A DNA stretch of 64,000 bases, taken from an uncultured Lachnospiraceae bacterium (GTDB lineage: Bacteria > Bacillota > Clostridia > Lachnospirales > Lachnospiraceae). The translations under genes and the position numbers were made by a program. Positions 44,153 through 53,073 of the stretch are shown in pieces; within the stretch, counting starts at the first letter, position 1, and every line of letters begins with the position of its first letter. Below the pieces are notes generated by a model that was given only the letters and a program-made list of their open reading frames with translations, was not told the origin of the DNA and made no database searches. Where the stretch lies: positions 58,115 through 122,114 of the forward strand of contig CAJUHR010000002.1 in assembly GCA_910586255.1 (NCBI GenBank), written 5' to 3'.

Positions 44153-45112
44153 ATGAAACGCTTACTGGCAATCGGAGAGGCACTGATCGATTTTATTCCT
44201 TCTGAGACAGGAAAAGAGATGAAGCAGGTTTCTGCTTTTGCTCCCGCCGTGGGAGGAGCCCCTGCCAATGTGTGCGGGGCTTACGTGAAGCTGGGAGGGG
44301 AAGCCTCCATGATCACCCAGTTAGGAGATGATCCCTTTGGAGATAAGATTGCAGATGAATTTGCCTCCTGCGGAATCGGCTGTGAGTATGTGAAACGCAC
44401 AAAGGCCGCCAATACATCCCTTGCCTTTGTGGCTCTAAAGGAGGACGGCAACCGGGAATTTTCTTTTTACCGCAAGCCGGGGGCCGATATGCTGATGGAT
44501 GTCTCTGATATAAAGAAGGATTGGTTTTCTGACATTTTCGGCCTTCATTTCTGTTCCGTTTCTCTGGGGGACTTCCCCATGAAGGAGGCCCACCGGCAGG
44601 CGGTCCGCTATGCGTCCGAGACAGGGGCTTTGGTGAGCTTTGATCCCAACCTGCGTTTTGCCCTGTGGGAGGATCTGGATGCCCTGAAAAATGTGATTCA
44701 TGAGTTTGCCCCTATGGCCCATGTGCTGAAGGTGTCGGACGAGGAGCTGGAATTTATTACCGGCTGCAAGGATATTAAGGAAGCGCTTCCCCGGCTTCTG
44801 ACAGGAAATACCCGCCTGGTGATTTATACCAGGGGATCCGAGGGGGCAGAGTGCTATACCCGCGAGACTTCTGCCTTTGCACCCGGCGAGAAGGTCAGGG
44901 CAGTGGATACCACCGGCGCTGGTGACGGATTTATCGGCTCTTTCCTTTACTGTCTGTCGGCCGATGGCATAACCGCTGATAGGCTGAACAGTCTGACCAG
45001 GGAGCAGATGGAGCGTTATCTGGCCTTTGCCAACCGATTCTGCGGAAAGAGCGTTATGGGCCATGGCGCCATTGCCTCTTATCCTACCAGGGAGCAGATG
45101 GAGGAGAATTGA
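44153..45112 (+). CDS. PfkB-family carbohydrate kinase (fructokinase-like)
   Basis: 319 residues of ribokinase fold. N-terminal GEALIDFIPSETGKEMKQVSAFAPAVGGAPANV is typical of fructokinases, followed by LGDDPFGDKIADEF, FDPNLRFALWED and the ATP/catalytic motif AVDTTGAGDGFIGSFLY near 255-270. It should phosphorylate fructose or a related sugar in the cytosol. GGAGGAG lies before the ATG at 44153. It is a single-gene unit with its own promoter and a very strong terminator. Confidence 0.88.
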   Translation: MKRLLAIGEALIDFIPSETGKEMKQVSAFAPAVGGAPANVCGAYVKLGGEASMITQLGDDPFGDKIADEFASCGIGCEYVKRTKAANTSLAFVALKEDGNREFSFYRKPGADMLMDVSDIKKDWFSDIFGLHFCSVSLGDFPMKEAHRQAVRYASETGALVSFDPNLRFALWEDLDALKNVIHEFAPMAHVLKVSDEELEFITGCKDIKEALPRLLTGNTRLVIYTRGSEGAECYTRETSAFAPGEKVRAVDTTGAGDGFIGSFLYCLSADGITADRLNSLTREQMERYLAFANRFCGKSVMGHGAIASYPTREQMEEN

Positions 45113-45132
45113 ACATTTCAAGCCAGCGATTT

Positions 45133-45175
45133 GCGGGTGGTGTCAAGAAAAAACACTTGACACCACCCGCCTTTT
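45133..45175 (+). terminator. Strong terminator whose right arm carries the next promoter
   Basis: A perfect 15-base inverted repeat: GCGGGTGGTGTCAAG (45133-45147), an eight-base loop, CTTGACACCACCCGC (45156-45170), then CTTTTC. The right arm contains the TTGACA of the ylxM promoter. Confidence 0.85.
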
Positions 45176-45185
45176 CGTGTATGAT
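45157..45185 (+). promoter_or_regulatory. Promoter of the ylxM-ffh operon
   Basis: TTGACA (45157-45162), 17 bases, TATGAT (45180-45185). The start of transcription would fall only a few bases before the ylxM ribosome site, giving a very short leader. Confidence 0.85.
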
Positions 45186-45200
45186 AATCCAGGTGATGTT

Positions 45201-45542
45201 ATGGAAAGCATTGTAAAACAAAGTCTTTTATACGATTTTTATGGTGAGCTGCTGACAGAGCATCAGCGTGCCGTGTACGAAGACGCGGTATTTAACGATA
45301 TGTCCTTGGGAGAGATCGCCCAGGAGCGGGGGATCAGCCGCCAGGGGGTTCATGACCTGATCAAGCGGTGCGACCGGCTTTTGGAGGGGTATGAGGAGAA
45401 GCTTCACCTGGTAAGCAAGTTTCAGAAAACCCGCAAGATGGTGGAGGATATCTGCCAGAGGCTGCAGGCCTTTAAGGAGACCAAGGACGAATCATTGATT
45501 GCTCAGATCGAACAGATATCCGTGGATATTATGGAGCTGTAG
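45201..45542 (+). CDS. ylxM: YlxM/p13-type DNA-binding protein
   Basis: 113 residues. It carries a helix-turn-helix of sigma region 4 type (MSLGEIAQERGISRQGVHDLIKRC), then a coiled tail. YlxM precedes ffh in most Firmicutes and is thought to help SRP assembly or expression. AGGTGAT precedes the ATG at 45201; the longer frame runs back through the terminator and the kinase gene. Confidence 0.9.
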   Translation: MESIVKQSLLYDFYGELLTEHQRAVYEDAVFNDMSLGEIAQERGISRQGVHDLIKRCDRLLEGYEEKLHLVSKFQKTRKMVEDICQRLQAFKETKDESLIAQIEQISVDIMEL

Positions 45543-45590
45543 AGACTATGGTTTAAGAGCTGTCCGAACGGATGCGTGGGGAGGATTTAT

Positions 45591-46952
45591 ATGGCTTTTG
45601 AAAGCTTATCCGATAAATTGCAGAATGTATTTAAGAATTTGCGGGGCAAGGGACGCCTCAGCGAAGCAGACGTAAAGGCCGCTTTAAAGGAAGTAAAGAT
45701 GGCGCTCCTTGAGGCGGACGTAAGCTTCAAGGTGGTGAAGCAGTTTGTAAGCTCCGTTCAGGAGCGGGCTGTGGGGGAAGAAGTGTTAGGCTCCCTGCAG
45801 CCAGGCCAGATGGTTATCAAGATCGTCAACGAGGAGCTGGTCCGCCTGATGGGCTCCGACACCACGGAGATTCCCTTAAAGCCGTCCAATGAGATCACAA
45901 TCCTTATGATGGCAGGCCTGCAGGGTGCAGGTAAGACCACCACCACTGCCAAGATTGCAGGAAAGCTTAAGGCAAAGGGACGCAAACCACTTTTGGTGGC
46001 CTGTGACGTGTACCGGCCGGCAGCGATTGAACAGCTTCGGATTAACGGGGAGAGGCAGGGAGTTCCCGTTTTCTCCATGGGAAACCATCAGGATCCGGTG
46101 GATATTGCCAAGGCCTCTGTGGAGCACGCGGCAAAAAACGGCTACAATGTGGTCATTTTAGATACCGCCGGTCGTCTCCATGTGGATGAGGATATGATGG
46201 AGGAGCTGGTGCGGATTCGGGACAGTGTCTCCCTGGATCAGACCCTATTGGTGGTAGACGCCATGACCGGACAGGATGCGGTGAATGTGGCTTCCATGTT
46301 CCAGGAAAAGGTGGGCATTGACGGGGTGATTTTAACCAAGCTTGACGGCGACACCCGGGGCGGGGCGGCCCTTTCCATTCGCGCCGTAACCGGCAAGCCT
46401 ATTCTCTATGTGGGTATGGGGGAGAAGCTCTCCGACTTAGAGCAGTTTTATCCCGACCGTATGGCTTCCCGGATTTTGGGTATGGGCGATGTACTGACCT
46501 TGATCGAGAAGGCAGAGCTGGAGCTGGACGAGGAGAAGGCCCGCCAGATGAGCCAGAAGCTGCGCAAGGCAGAGTTTGATTATAATGATTTCTTAGAGCA
46601 GATGCGCCAGATTAAAAAGATGGGCGGCATTGGCAGTATTATGAGTATGCTGCCGGGCATGGGACAGATAAAGGGCGGTATTCCGGAGGTGGACGATTCT
46701 GCCATGAATCGGGTGGAGGCCATTATTTTGTCCATGACCAAGGAAGAGCGGGCCAATCCCTCTCTCATGAATCCCTCCAGAAAGCAGCGGATTGCCAAGG
46801 GCGCCGGTGTGGATATCAGTGAGGTTAATCGGATTGTCAAGCAGTTTGATCAGATGAAGAAGATGATGAAGCAGCTTCCCGGAATGATGGGAGGCAAGAA
46901 GGGCCGGGGAGGCTTTGGCGGTCTCTTTGGCAAGATGAAGATGCCCTTTTAG
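45591..46952 (+). CDS. ffh: Signal recognition particle protein Ffh
   Basis: 453 residues: N domain, GTPase G domain (GLQGAGKTTTTAKIAG, DVYRPAAIEQL, LDTAGRL, TKLDGDTRGGA), then the methionine-rich M domain (about 300-453) that binds signal peptides and SRP RNA (GMGQIKGG, NPSLMNPSRKQRIAKGAG). It targets membrane and secreted proteins with FtsY. GGGGAGGA precedes the ATG. I did not find the SRP RNA gene in this window. Confidence 0.97.
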   Translation: MAFESLSDKLQNVFKNLRGKGRLSEADVKAALKEVKMALLEADVSFKVVKQFVSSVQERAVGEEVLGSLQPGQMVIKIVNEELVRLMGSDTTEIPLKPSNEITILMMAGLQGAGKTTTTAKIAGKLKAKGRKPLLVACDVYRPAAIEQLRINGERQGVPVFSMGNHQDPVDIAKASVEHAAKNGYNVVILDTAGRLHVDEDMMEELVRIRDSVSLDQTLLVVDAMTGQDAVNVASMFQEKVGIDGVILTKLDGDTRGGAALSIRAVTGKPILYVGMGEKLSDLEQFYPDRMASRILGMGDVLTLIEKAELELDEEKARQMSQKLRKAEFDYNDFLEQMRQIKKMGGIGSIMSMLPGMGQIKGGIPEVDDSAMNRVEAIILSMTKEERANPSLMNPSRKQRIAKGAGVDISEVNRIVKQFDQMKKMMKQLPGMMGGKKGRGGFGGLFGKMKMPF

Positions 46953-47072
46953 AATGAATTTTTAACTGACGGGTATCGGTGATTTTGGTAACAATGCGGT
47001 TTTTTCTCGGCTTTAATAAGCCGGAAAAGACAGGCATTTGTTGATAGAAACTAACAGAGGAGGTGAAACGAC

Positions 47073-47315
47073 ATGGCAGTTAAGATGAGACTGAGAAGAA
47101 TGGGTGCAAAGAAGAAACCTTTCTATAGAATCGTTGTTGCAGATTCCAGATCCCCCAGAGATGGCAGGTTCATTGAGGAGGTTGGTACCTATGATCCGAA
47201 CCAGGAGCCCAGCGCAATCCGGTTCGATGAAGAAGCAACAAAGAAATGGTTAGCCACAGGTGCTCAGCCCACTGATCGCGTAGCAAAGCTTTTAAAGACC
47301 GCGGGCATCCAGTAA
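47073..47315 (+). CDS. rpsP: Ribosomal protein bS16
   Basis: 80 residues, start MAVKMRLRRMGAKKKPFYRI and VADSRSPRDGRFIEEVGTYDP, the standard bS16 sequence. It is a small-subunit assembly protein. GAGGAGGTGAAA before the ATG is a very strong ribosome site. A hairpin CGGCTT/AAGCCG (about 47009-47025) lies in the 120 bases after ffh, without a proper T-run. Confidence 0.97.
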   Translation: MAVKMRLRRMGAKKKPFYRIVVADSRSPRDGRFIEEVGTYDPNQEPSAIRFDEEATKKWLATGAQPTDRVAKLLKTAGIQ

Positions 47316-47331
47316 TGATGAGGTGATTACT

Positions 47332-47559
47332 ATGAAAGAACTGGTTGAGGTAATTGCAAGAGCATTAGTTGAGAACCCGGATGAGGTGGTTGTGACCGAG
47401 ACTGAGAAGGACGGAGAGACAGTAATAGAACTAAAGGTGGCACCCTCCGATATGGGAAAGGTGATTGGCAAGCAGGGACGAATCGCAAAGGCCATTCGTT
47501 CCGTTGTCAAGGCAGCCGCTTCTAAAGAAGACAAAAAGGTTGTTGTGGATATTCAATAG
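47332..47559 (+). CDS. khpA: KH-domain RNA-binding protein KhpA
   Basis: 75 residues forming one KH domain with GxxG loop (VIGKQGRIAKAIRSVVKAAA). KhpA works with KhpB in RNA binding and cell-size control in Gram-positives. It lies 16 bases after rpsP. GAGGTGAT before the ATG at 47332; the in-frame ATG three codons earlier is inside that site. Confidence 0.93.
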   Translation: MKELVEVIARALVENPDEVVVTETEKDGETVIELKVAPSDMGKVIGKQGRIAKAIRSVVKAAASKEDKKVVVDIQ

Positions 47560-47569
47560 CCACCATGAG

Positions 47570-47601
47570 CTGTCGCCTGGCAGATGCAGGCGGCAGTTTT
47601 T
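47570..47601 (+). terminator. Terminator after khpA
   Basis: CTGTCGCCTG (47570-47579) pairs with CAGGCGGCAG (47587-47596) with one G-U; TTTTT follows. Some read-through to rimM is likely, since no strong promoter was seen before it. Confidence 0.8.
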
Positions 47602-47671
47602 CTGTTGCGATGAAAGTCGCCGGGCGCATGGAGGCACACAGTAACGACAGAATGCAGACAGAGGTGGATAT

Positions 47672-48181
47672 ATGGAAGATATGCTGCGGGTGGGGGTCAT
47701 CTCCTCCACTCATGGAGTGCGGGGAGAGGTAAAGGTATATCCCACTACGGACGATGCCAAACGTTTCAAAAAGCTGAAAACCGTAATCCTGGATATCCGG
47801 CCGGAACCGGTCACGCTGAATATTGAGAACGTTAAATTTTTTAAAAATATGGTAATCCTGAAATTTAAAGAATTCAACAATATCAATGAGATCGAAAAAT
47901 ACAAGGGAAGGGATCTGCTGATTCACCGCAATCAGGCAGTAAAGCTAGGGCCGGATGAGAATTTTATTGTAGATCTGATAGGCCTTAAGGTGGTGACAGA
48001 TGAGGGAGAGGATTTCGGTGTGCTCAAAGACGTTTTAAAAACCGGGGCAAATGATGTGTATGTCATTGAGGGAAGCAATAAGGAATATCTGTTTCCGGCT
48101 ATCAGGGAGTGCATAAAGAATGTGGATCTGGATGCCAAAATTATGACTGTTCATATTATGGATGGATTGTTGGAGCTGTAA
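47672..48181 (+). CDS. rimM: 16S rRNA maturation factor RimM
   Basis: 169 residues: N-terminal domain with VGVISSTHGVRGEVKVYPTTDD, and a C-terminal PRC-barrel (VDLIGLKVVTDEGEDFGVLKDVLKTGANDVYVI). It helps mature the 30S head. AGAGGTGG before the ATG. It lies 15 bases before trmD in the usual order. Confidence 0.95.
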   Translation: MEDMLRVGVISSTHGVRGEVKVYPTTDDAKRFKKLKTVILDIRPEPVTLNIENVKFFKNMVILKFKEFNNINEIEKYKGRDLLIHRNQAVKLGPDENFIVDLIGLKVVTDEGEDFGVLKDVLKTGANDVYVIEGSNKEYLFPAIRECIKNVDLDAKIMTVHIMDGLLEL

Positions 48182-48196
48182 GGGAGGAAGGCTTAA

Positions 48197-48943
48197 GTGA
48201 ATTATCATATCCTTACGCTGTTTCCCGATATGGTTCGGGACGGGCTGAACACCAGCATTATCGGCCGGGCGATTGAGAAGGGAATTTTGTCCGTTGAGGC
48301 CGTTAATATACGGGATTATACAAAGGAGAAGCATGGTCATGTGGACGATGCACCCTACGGAGGCGGTGCCGGTATGGTGATGCAGGCAGCCCCTGTGTGC
48401 GATGCCTATGAGGCCTTGTGCGCCCGTCTGGGGGGAAGGAGGCCCCGGGTGCTGTATATGACTCCCCAGGGACAGGTGTTTAATCAGTCCATCGCCAGGG
48501 AGCTGTCAAAGGAGGAGGAGCTGGTATTCTTATGCGGCCATTACGAGGGAATCGATGAGCGGGCTCTGGAAATGATTGTCACGGATTATCTCTCCATCGG
48601 CGACTATGTTCTCACCGGCGGTGAACTGCCGGCCATGGTTATGATTGACTGTATTTCCCGCTTGGTGCCGGGAGTGCTGAATAATGATCTGTCCGCGGAG
48701 ATTGAGTCCTTTCACGACAATCTGCTGGAATATCCCCAGTATACCCGCCCGGAGATCTATGAGGGCAGACGGGTCCCGGAGATCCTTTTATCCGGACATC
48801 ACAAAAATATTGATTTGTGGAGACGGCAGCAGTCCATTGAAAGGACGCTCAAAAGACGTCCGGATCTCCTGGCAGGCGCCCGGCTGACAGATAAGGAAAG
48901 GGCGTATTTACAGAATCTTGTCAGCGGGGAAGAAAACGGATAA
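48197..48943 (+). CDS. trmD: tRNA (guanine-N1)-methyltransferase
   Basis: 248 residues. TrmD methylates G37 of tRNAs, preventing frameshifts. Knotted SPOUT-fold signatures: HGHVDDAPYGGGAGMVMQ, LCGHYEGIDERALE and the cofactor loop SIGDYVLTGGELPAMVMID. It uses a GTG start after AGGGAGGAAGG. The end SGHHKNIDLWRRQQ...RTLKRRPDLL is normal. Confidence 0.96.
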   Translation: MNYHILTLFPDMVRDGLNTSIIGRAIEKGILSVEAVNIRDYTKEKHGHVDDAPYGGGAGMVMQAAPVCDAYEALCARLGGRRPRVLYMTPQGQVFNQSIARELSKEEELVFLCGHYEGIDERALEMIVTDYLSIGDYVLTGGELPAMVMIDCISRLVPGVLNNDLSAEIESFHDNLLEYPQYTRPEIYEGRRVPEILLSGHHKNIDLWRRQQSIERTLKRRPDLLAGARLTDKERAYLQNLVSGEENG

Positions 48944-48999
48944 CAAAAAGTAACAGCATATAAGAGCTGAACATTACGGCAAAAACACGAAAATAGTCC

Positions 49000-49028
49000 T
49001 TGCAATTATAGTCAAATTATGTTAATAT
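49000..49028 (+). promoter_or_regulatory. Promoter of rplS with a leader
   Basis: TTGCAA (49000-49005), 17 bases, TAATAT (49023-49028). The leader to the ATG is about 84 bases and could carry an L19 leader-type control element; I only see that it is long enough. Confidence 0.75.
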
Positions 49029-49118
49029 CAAATGCGTTGTGAATAAGAAAAAGAGATGGTCCGCTGTTGCCCTGATAAGCATTAAGAACATCAAACATAT
49101 GAAGGAGGTTCACACAAT

Positions 49119-49466
49119 ATGAATGATATCATCAAGAAAATCGAAGATGAGCAGCTGAAGGCTTCTGTTCCGGAGTTTCACGTAGGAGACACGGTCCGCG
49201 TGTACAACAAGATTAAGGAAGGAAACCGGGAGAGAATTCAGGTATTTGAAGGCACTGTGATCAAAAGGCAGAACGGCGGAGCCCGTGAGACCTTTACTGT
49301 CCGGAAGAATTCCAATGGAATCGGCGTTGAGAAGACATGGCCGGTACATTCTCCCTCTGTGGACGATATTCAGGTTGTCCGGAGAGGTAAAGTGAGACGT
49401 GCAAAACTGTATTACTTGAGAGACCGGGTAGGCAAGGCTGCTAAGGTTAAAGAACTTGTAAAGTGA
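49119..49466 (+). CDS. rplS: Ribosomal protein bL19
   Basis: 115 residues with the family blocks FHVGDTVRVYNKIKEGNRER, FEGTVIKRQNGG and VRRGKVRRAKLYYLRDRVGKAA. It lies at the 30S-50S interface. AAGGAGGT before the ATG. It is followed by a strong terminator. Confidence 0.97.
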   Translation: MNDIIKKIEDEQLKASVPEFHVGDTVRVYNKIKEGNRERIQVFEGTVIKRQNGGARETFTVRKNSNGIGVEKTWPVHSPSVDDIQVVRRGKVRRAKLYYLRDRVGKAAKVKELVK

Positions 49467-49476
49467 TGAGACAGCA

Positions 49477-49507
49477 AAGGGACAATGAAAATTGTCCCTT
49501 AGTTTTT
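49477..49507 (+). terminator. Terminator after rplS
   Basis: AAGGGACAAT (49477-49486), GAAA loop, ATTGTCCCTT (49491-49500), then AGTTTTTC: a textbook intrinsic terminator. Confidence 0.9.
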
Positions 49508-49564
49508 CTGATTTTTCTGATTTCCCCTATCGGTATTTCCGTTTATATAGATGAGGTAAAACAC

Positions 49565-50116
49565 GTGGATTTTTATTATAGAGAAGACGCAAGCCTGGTC
49601 CGGGTGGTAATGCGCTGGGTAGTAGATGTGGTGGTGGTGCTGACCTTCGCCTGGTTTTGTCTGCATTCCTTTGGCGTGCAGATTGTTGTGGCGGGACAGT
49701 CTATGACCCCCCTTTTAAATTCTGAAGATGTGGTTTTGATGAACAAATTGATCTATGATTTCAAAAAGCCGGAACGGCTGGACGTGGTGGTGTTTCAGCG
49801 GGAGGACAAAAAAACCAATGTAAAGCGGGTGATCGGCGTTCCCGGGGATGTGGTCCATATTCAGGGCGGCTATGTATATATAAACGGAGAGCGCTTAAGG
49901 GCAGAGAACGGCCTGGATCAGGTATCCTTAGCCGGGCTGGCGGAAAATCCGGTTGAGCTGGGAGAGGGAGAGTACTTTCTTTTGGGAGATAACCGGGACA
50001 GCAGCGAGGACAGCCGCTTTGCCAATGTGGGAAATGTGAGGGAGGATCAGATTCTGGGGAAGGTATGGTTTCGGATCTATCCCTTGATGGATATTGGTCT
50101 CATTGGTTCCCGATAA
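49565..50116 (+). CDS. lepB: Signal peptidase I
   Basis: About 183 residues from a GTG at 49565. One N-terminal membrane anchor (WVVDVVVVLTFAWFCLHSF) is followed by the catalytic serine in VAGQSMTPLL, the catalytic lysine in KTNVKRVIGVPGD, and the GDNRDSSEDSR box. It cuts signal peptides from secreted proteins outside the membrane. I prefer the GTG, with GATGAGGT before it, because the longer frame (from 49463) would be translated through the rplS terminator hairpin. Close to SRP genes, as usual. Confidence 0.88.
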   Translation: MDFYYREDASLVRVVMRWVVDVVVVLTFAWFCLHSFGVQIVVAGQSMTPLLNSEDVVLMNKLIYDFKKPERLDVVVFQREDKKTNVKRVIGVPGDVVHIQGGYVYINGERLRAENGLDQVSLAGLAENPVELGEGEYFLLGDNRDSSEDSRFANVGNVREDQILGKVWFRIYPLMDIGLIGSR

Positions 50117-50144
50117 AGCAAAATAGAACAAGGAGGCAGAAGCC

Positions 50145-51020
50145 TTGAATATACAATGGTATCCCGGGCACATGACAAAAGCGAAGCGTGCCATGAAGGA
50201 AGATATAAAGCTGATTGATTTGGTGATCGAGCTGGTGGACGCGCGGGCTCCCTTTTCAAGCAGAAATCCGGATATTGACGAGCTGGCCAGGGGAAAATTC
50301 CGTCTCATTCTTTTAAATAAATCGGATTTGGCTAAAGAGCAGGCAAATACCTTGTGGAGCCAGTGGTTTCAGGAACAGGGTTTTTATGTTTTGGAGGTCA
50401 ACTCCCGAAGCGGCATGGGACTGAAAAAAATCAATTCCATGGTTTTGGAGGCCTGTAAAGAAAAGCTGGAGAGAGACCGCAAAAGAGGAATTTTAAACCG
50501 CCCGGTGCGGGCCATGGTGGTGGGAATTCCCAATGTGGGCAAGTCTACCTTTATCAATTCCTTTGCAGGAAAGGCCTGTACGAAAACCGGAAACAAGCCG
50601 GGAGTAACCAAGGGAAATCAATGGATCCGCCTAAATAAGACCCTGGAGCTTCTGGACACTCCGGGGATTTTGTGGCCCCGGTTCGAGGATCAAAAAGTGG
50701 GGCTTTTGCTGGCAATGCTTGGTTCCATCAAGGATGAGATCCTCAATCAGGAGGAGCTGGCCTTGGAGCTTTTAAGGCTCCTTGAAAGAAAGCATCCGGA
50801 GGCTTTGGCGGAGCGATATGGGATTATGGAGGAGGTGTCTGAGGATGAGAGTCTCCGGCCCCTTTCCATGCTGCACCAGATTGCCAAGGTCCGCGCCTGC
50901 CTGATGAAGGGAGGAGAGCCGGATTTGTCAAAGGCTGCAGGATTTCTGATTGATGACTTCCGAAGCGGAAAGCTGGGCCGGATTACGCTGGAGCTGCCGG
51001 ATGAAGTAAAAAAACAATAA
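50145..51020 (+). CDS. rbgA: Ribosome biogenesis GTPase RbgA (YlqF)
   Basis: 291 residues, a circularly permuted GTPase: G4 LLNKSDL comes first, then G1 GIPNVGKSTFINS and G3 DTPGILWPR. It begins NIQWYPGHMTKAKRAMKEDI, the family hallmark, and finishes late steps of 50S assembly. A TTG start at 50145 follows AGGAGG with ideal spacing. Confidence 0.95.
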   Translation: MNIQWYPGHMTKAKRAMKEDIKLIDLVIELVDARAPFSSRNPDIDELARGKFRLILLNKSDLAKEQANTLWSQWFQEQGFYVLEVNSRSGMGLKKINSMVLEACKEKLERDRKRGILNRPVRAMVVGIPNVGKSTFINSFAGKACTKTGNKPGVTKGNQWIRLNKTLELLDTPGILWPRFEDQKVGLLLAMLGSIKDEILNQEELALELLRLLERKHPEALAERYGIMEEVSEDESLRPLSMLHQIAKVRACLMKGGEPDLSKAAGFLIDDFRSGKLGRITLELPDEVKKQ

Positions 51021-51123
51021 TCGAACCATTACATTTTGTTACGGCCGGTACGGAAAGCGGGCGGATTTACATGAACCGCCGGCTGTTCCAAACGGCCGTC
51101 ATAGAGCAAAAGAGGAGGTTCTC

Positions 51124-51798
51124 GTGAAAACACTTAGCGGGGAAAAGCTGGCTGCAGAGCGGCAGCGGCTGGAATGTATGAGGGAATATGAGCATCAGTA
51201 CGCCTCCTGTCAGGCAATCTGCGGCATTGACGAGGCGGGGCGCGGGCCGCTTGCCGGACCGGTGGCGGCAGGAGCGGTGATTCTGCCGGCTGACTGCGAG
51301 ATTTTGTATCTGAATGATTCCAAAAAGCTCTCAGAGAAGCGCCGGGAGGAGCTGTTTTTGGAGATTAAAGAAAAGGCTGTGGCCTGGGCGGTGGGAATCG
51401 TCAATGCCGGAGAAATCGATGAGATCAATATTCTAAAGGCCACCTACAAAGCCATGAAAAAGGCCATAGAGGGACTTTCGGTGACGCCGGATCTTCTGCT
51501 GAATGACGCAGTGATTATTCCTGATGTCACAACCCGGCAGGTAAAGATCATTAAGGGAGATGCAAAGAGTGTGTCCATTGCAGCAGCCAGCATCCTTGCC
51601 AAGGTGACCAGAGATCATCTGATGGAGGAGTATGATGCCTTATACCCGGAATATGGCTTTGGAAGACATAAAGGATATGGGACAAGCGCTCACATGGCAG
51701 CTATCAAGGAGCATGGTCTGTGTCCCATTCACAGGCGGACATTTTTAAAGAAATACATAAGCGGGACTCAAGGTGAAGATAATGGAAGTCCCGTTTAA
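51124..51798 (+). CDS. rnhB: Ribonuclease HII
   Basis: 224 residues. It removes RNA from RNA-DNA hybrids and single ribonucleotides from DNA. The catalytic site is visible in CGIDEAGRGPLAGPV, LLNDAVIIP and KGDAKSVSIAAASILAKVTRD, with GYGTSAHMAAIKEHG at the end. GTG start after GAGGAGGT. It overlaps yraN by 17 bases. Confidence 0.95.
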   Translation: MKTLSGEKLAAERQRLECMREYEHQYASCQAICGIDEAGRGPLAGPVAAGAVILPADCEILYLNDSKKLSEKRREELFLEIKEKAVAWAVGIVNAGEIDEINILKATYKAMKKAIEGLSVTPDLLLNDAVIIPDVTTRQVKIIKGDAKSVSIAAASILAKVTRDHLMEEYDALYPEYGFGRHKGYGTSAHMAAIKEHGLCPIHRRTFLKKYISGTQGEDNGSPV

Positions 51799-52159
51799 AA
51801 ATCAGCCGGAGAAAGCCGGTTTCAACAGGCGCCGTGTTGGCTTTCAGTATGAGGCCATAGCGGCAAAATACCTTGAAGAGCAGGGAATGGTGATTCTGGA
51901 ACAGAATTACCGCTGTATGCAGGGAGAGATCGATCTGATCGGGCAGGAGGGAGATTTCCTGGTCTTTGTGGAGGTGAAATACCGGGTAGATGGGAGGAAC
52001 GGCTTTCCGGCAGAGGCAGTGACATTGCAAAAGCAGCAGCATATCCGCAGAACGGCCAGGTATTATCTGTACAGTCACCGGTGTGGGGAAATCCCATGCA
52101 GGTTTGACGTAGTGAGTATTTTGGGAAAGGAAATCTGCTGGATTCGGGACGCCTTTTAA
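51782..52159 (+). CDS. yraN: YraN family nuclease-fold protein (UPF0102)
   Basis: 125 residues with the restriction-endonuclease-like fold typical of UPF0102: RRVGFQYEAIAAKYLEEQG, YRCMQGEIDLIGQEGDFLVFVEVKYR (acidic/Lys site) and RRTARYYLY. The role is uncertain; it is usually beside rnhB. The ATG at 51782 follows AAGGTGA, inside the end of rnhB; a GTG three codons earlier is less likely. Confidence 0.9.
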   Translation: MEVPFKNQPEKAGFNRRRVGFQYEAIAAKYLEEQGMVILEQNYRCMQGEIDLIGQEGDFLVFVEVKYRVDGRNGFPAEAVTLQKQQHIRRTARYYLYSHRCGEIPCRFDVVSILGKEICWIRDAF

Positions 52160-52184
52160 TCAGTGTTTGAAGGAGGAAAGGGAA

Positions 52185-53036
52185 GTGGAGTGGAAAAGAA
52201 AAACGGGCCGAAGGGCCCTTGACATAAAAGAAGAAAACGGCGTTGTATGGCTGGAATTTCCCGGGCTGTCCTCCACGGGGATGGTTCACCACGGATTTTC
52301 CACCAGACTGGGCGGTGTCAGCCAGGGAAAATTTGCAACCATGAATTTGACCTTTACAAAGGGAGATAACCCGGAGCATGTTATGGAGAATTACCGGCGG
52401 ATGGCTCGTGTGCTTAAGGTGGATGAGAAGCGGATGGTTTTATCCTGGCAGACCCACACCACCAATGTCCGGGTGGTGACAGAGGAGGATGCCGGTAAGG
52501 GAATCATAAGAGAGCGGGATTATAAGGACGTGGACGGACTGATAACGAATGTGCCCGGAATCACACTGGTGACCTTTTTTGCCGATTGCGTGCCTCTGTA
52601 CATAGTGGATCCGGTTCACGGAGCCATTGGACTGTCCCACTCCGGATGGAGAGGCACGGTCCGCCGGATGGGAAAGAAAACCTTAGAGGCCATGAACCTT
52701 GAATACGGCACACGGCCGGAGGATGTGATTGCAGCCATTGGCCCTAGCATCTGTCAGGATTGCTTTGAGGTGGGGGAGGAGGTGGCGGAGGCCTTTGGGG
52801 AAGCCTTCAGCCAGACAGATCTGTCCCGGCTCTACTACAGAAAGGAAAACGGCAAATATCAGCTGGACCTTTGGCGGGCCAATGAGATCATCTTTTCTGA
52901 GGCCGGAGTAGCAAAGGAAAATATTTACACTACGGATATATGCACCCATTGTAATCCCCAGCTTTTGTTTTCTCACCGGACAGTGGGAACTGAGCGGGGT
53001 AATCTGGCTGCTTTTTTGTGTTTGAAGGAACCGTGA
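52185..53036 (+). CDS. pgeF: Laccase-domain purine nucleoside phosphorylase-like protein (PgeF/YfiH)
   Basis: 283 residues. The family acts on adenosine/inosine and, in some bacteria, edits peptidoglycan. Metal-site residues are seen in LSWQTHTTNV, FFADCVPLYI, SHSGWRGTVRRM, GPSICQDCFEVG and CTHCNP. The GTG at 52185 is chosen because AAGGAGGAAAGG lies before it; the TTG at 52167 overlaps that site. It lies 25 bases after yraN. Confidence 0.88.
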   Translation: MEWKRKTGRRALDIKEENGVVWLEFPGLSSTGMVHHGFSTRLGGVSQGKFATMNLTFTKGDNPEHVMENYRRMARVLKVDEKRMVLSWQTHTTNVRVVTEEDAGKGIIRERDYKDVDGLITNVPGITLVTFFADCVPLYIVDPVHGAIGLSHSGWRGTVRRMGKKTLEAMNLEYGTRPEDVIAAIGPSICQDCFEVGEEVAEAFGEAFSQTDLSRLYYRKENGKYQLDLWRANEIIFSEAGVAKENIYTTDICTHCNPQLLFSHRTVGTERGNLAAFLCLKEP

Positions 53037-53073
53037 CAGACAAATTTTGAAAGATCAGACAGGAGGGCTGGAA

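Noticed and set aside
49463..49564. N-terminal extension of lepB
   Set aside because: It would be translated through the rplS terminator hairpin; the GTG at 49565 has a ribosome site and gives normal length.
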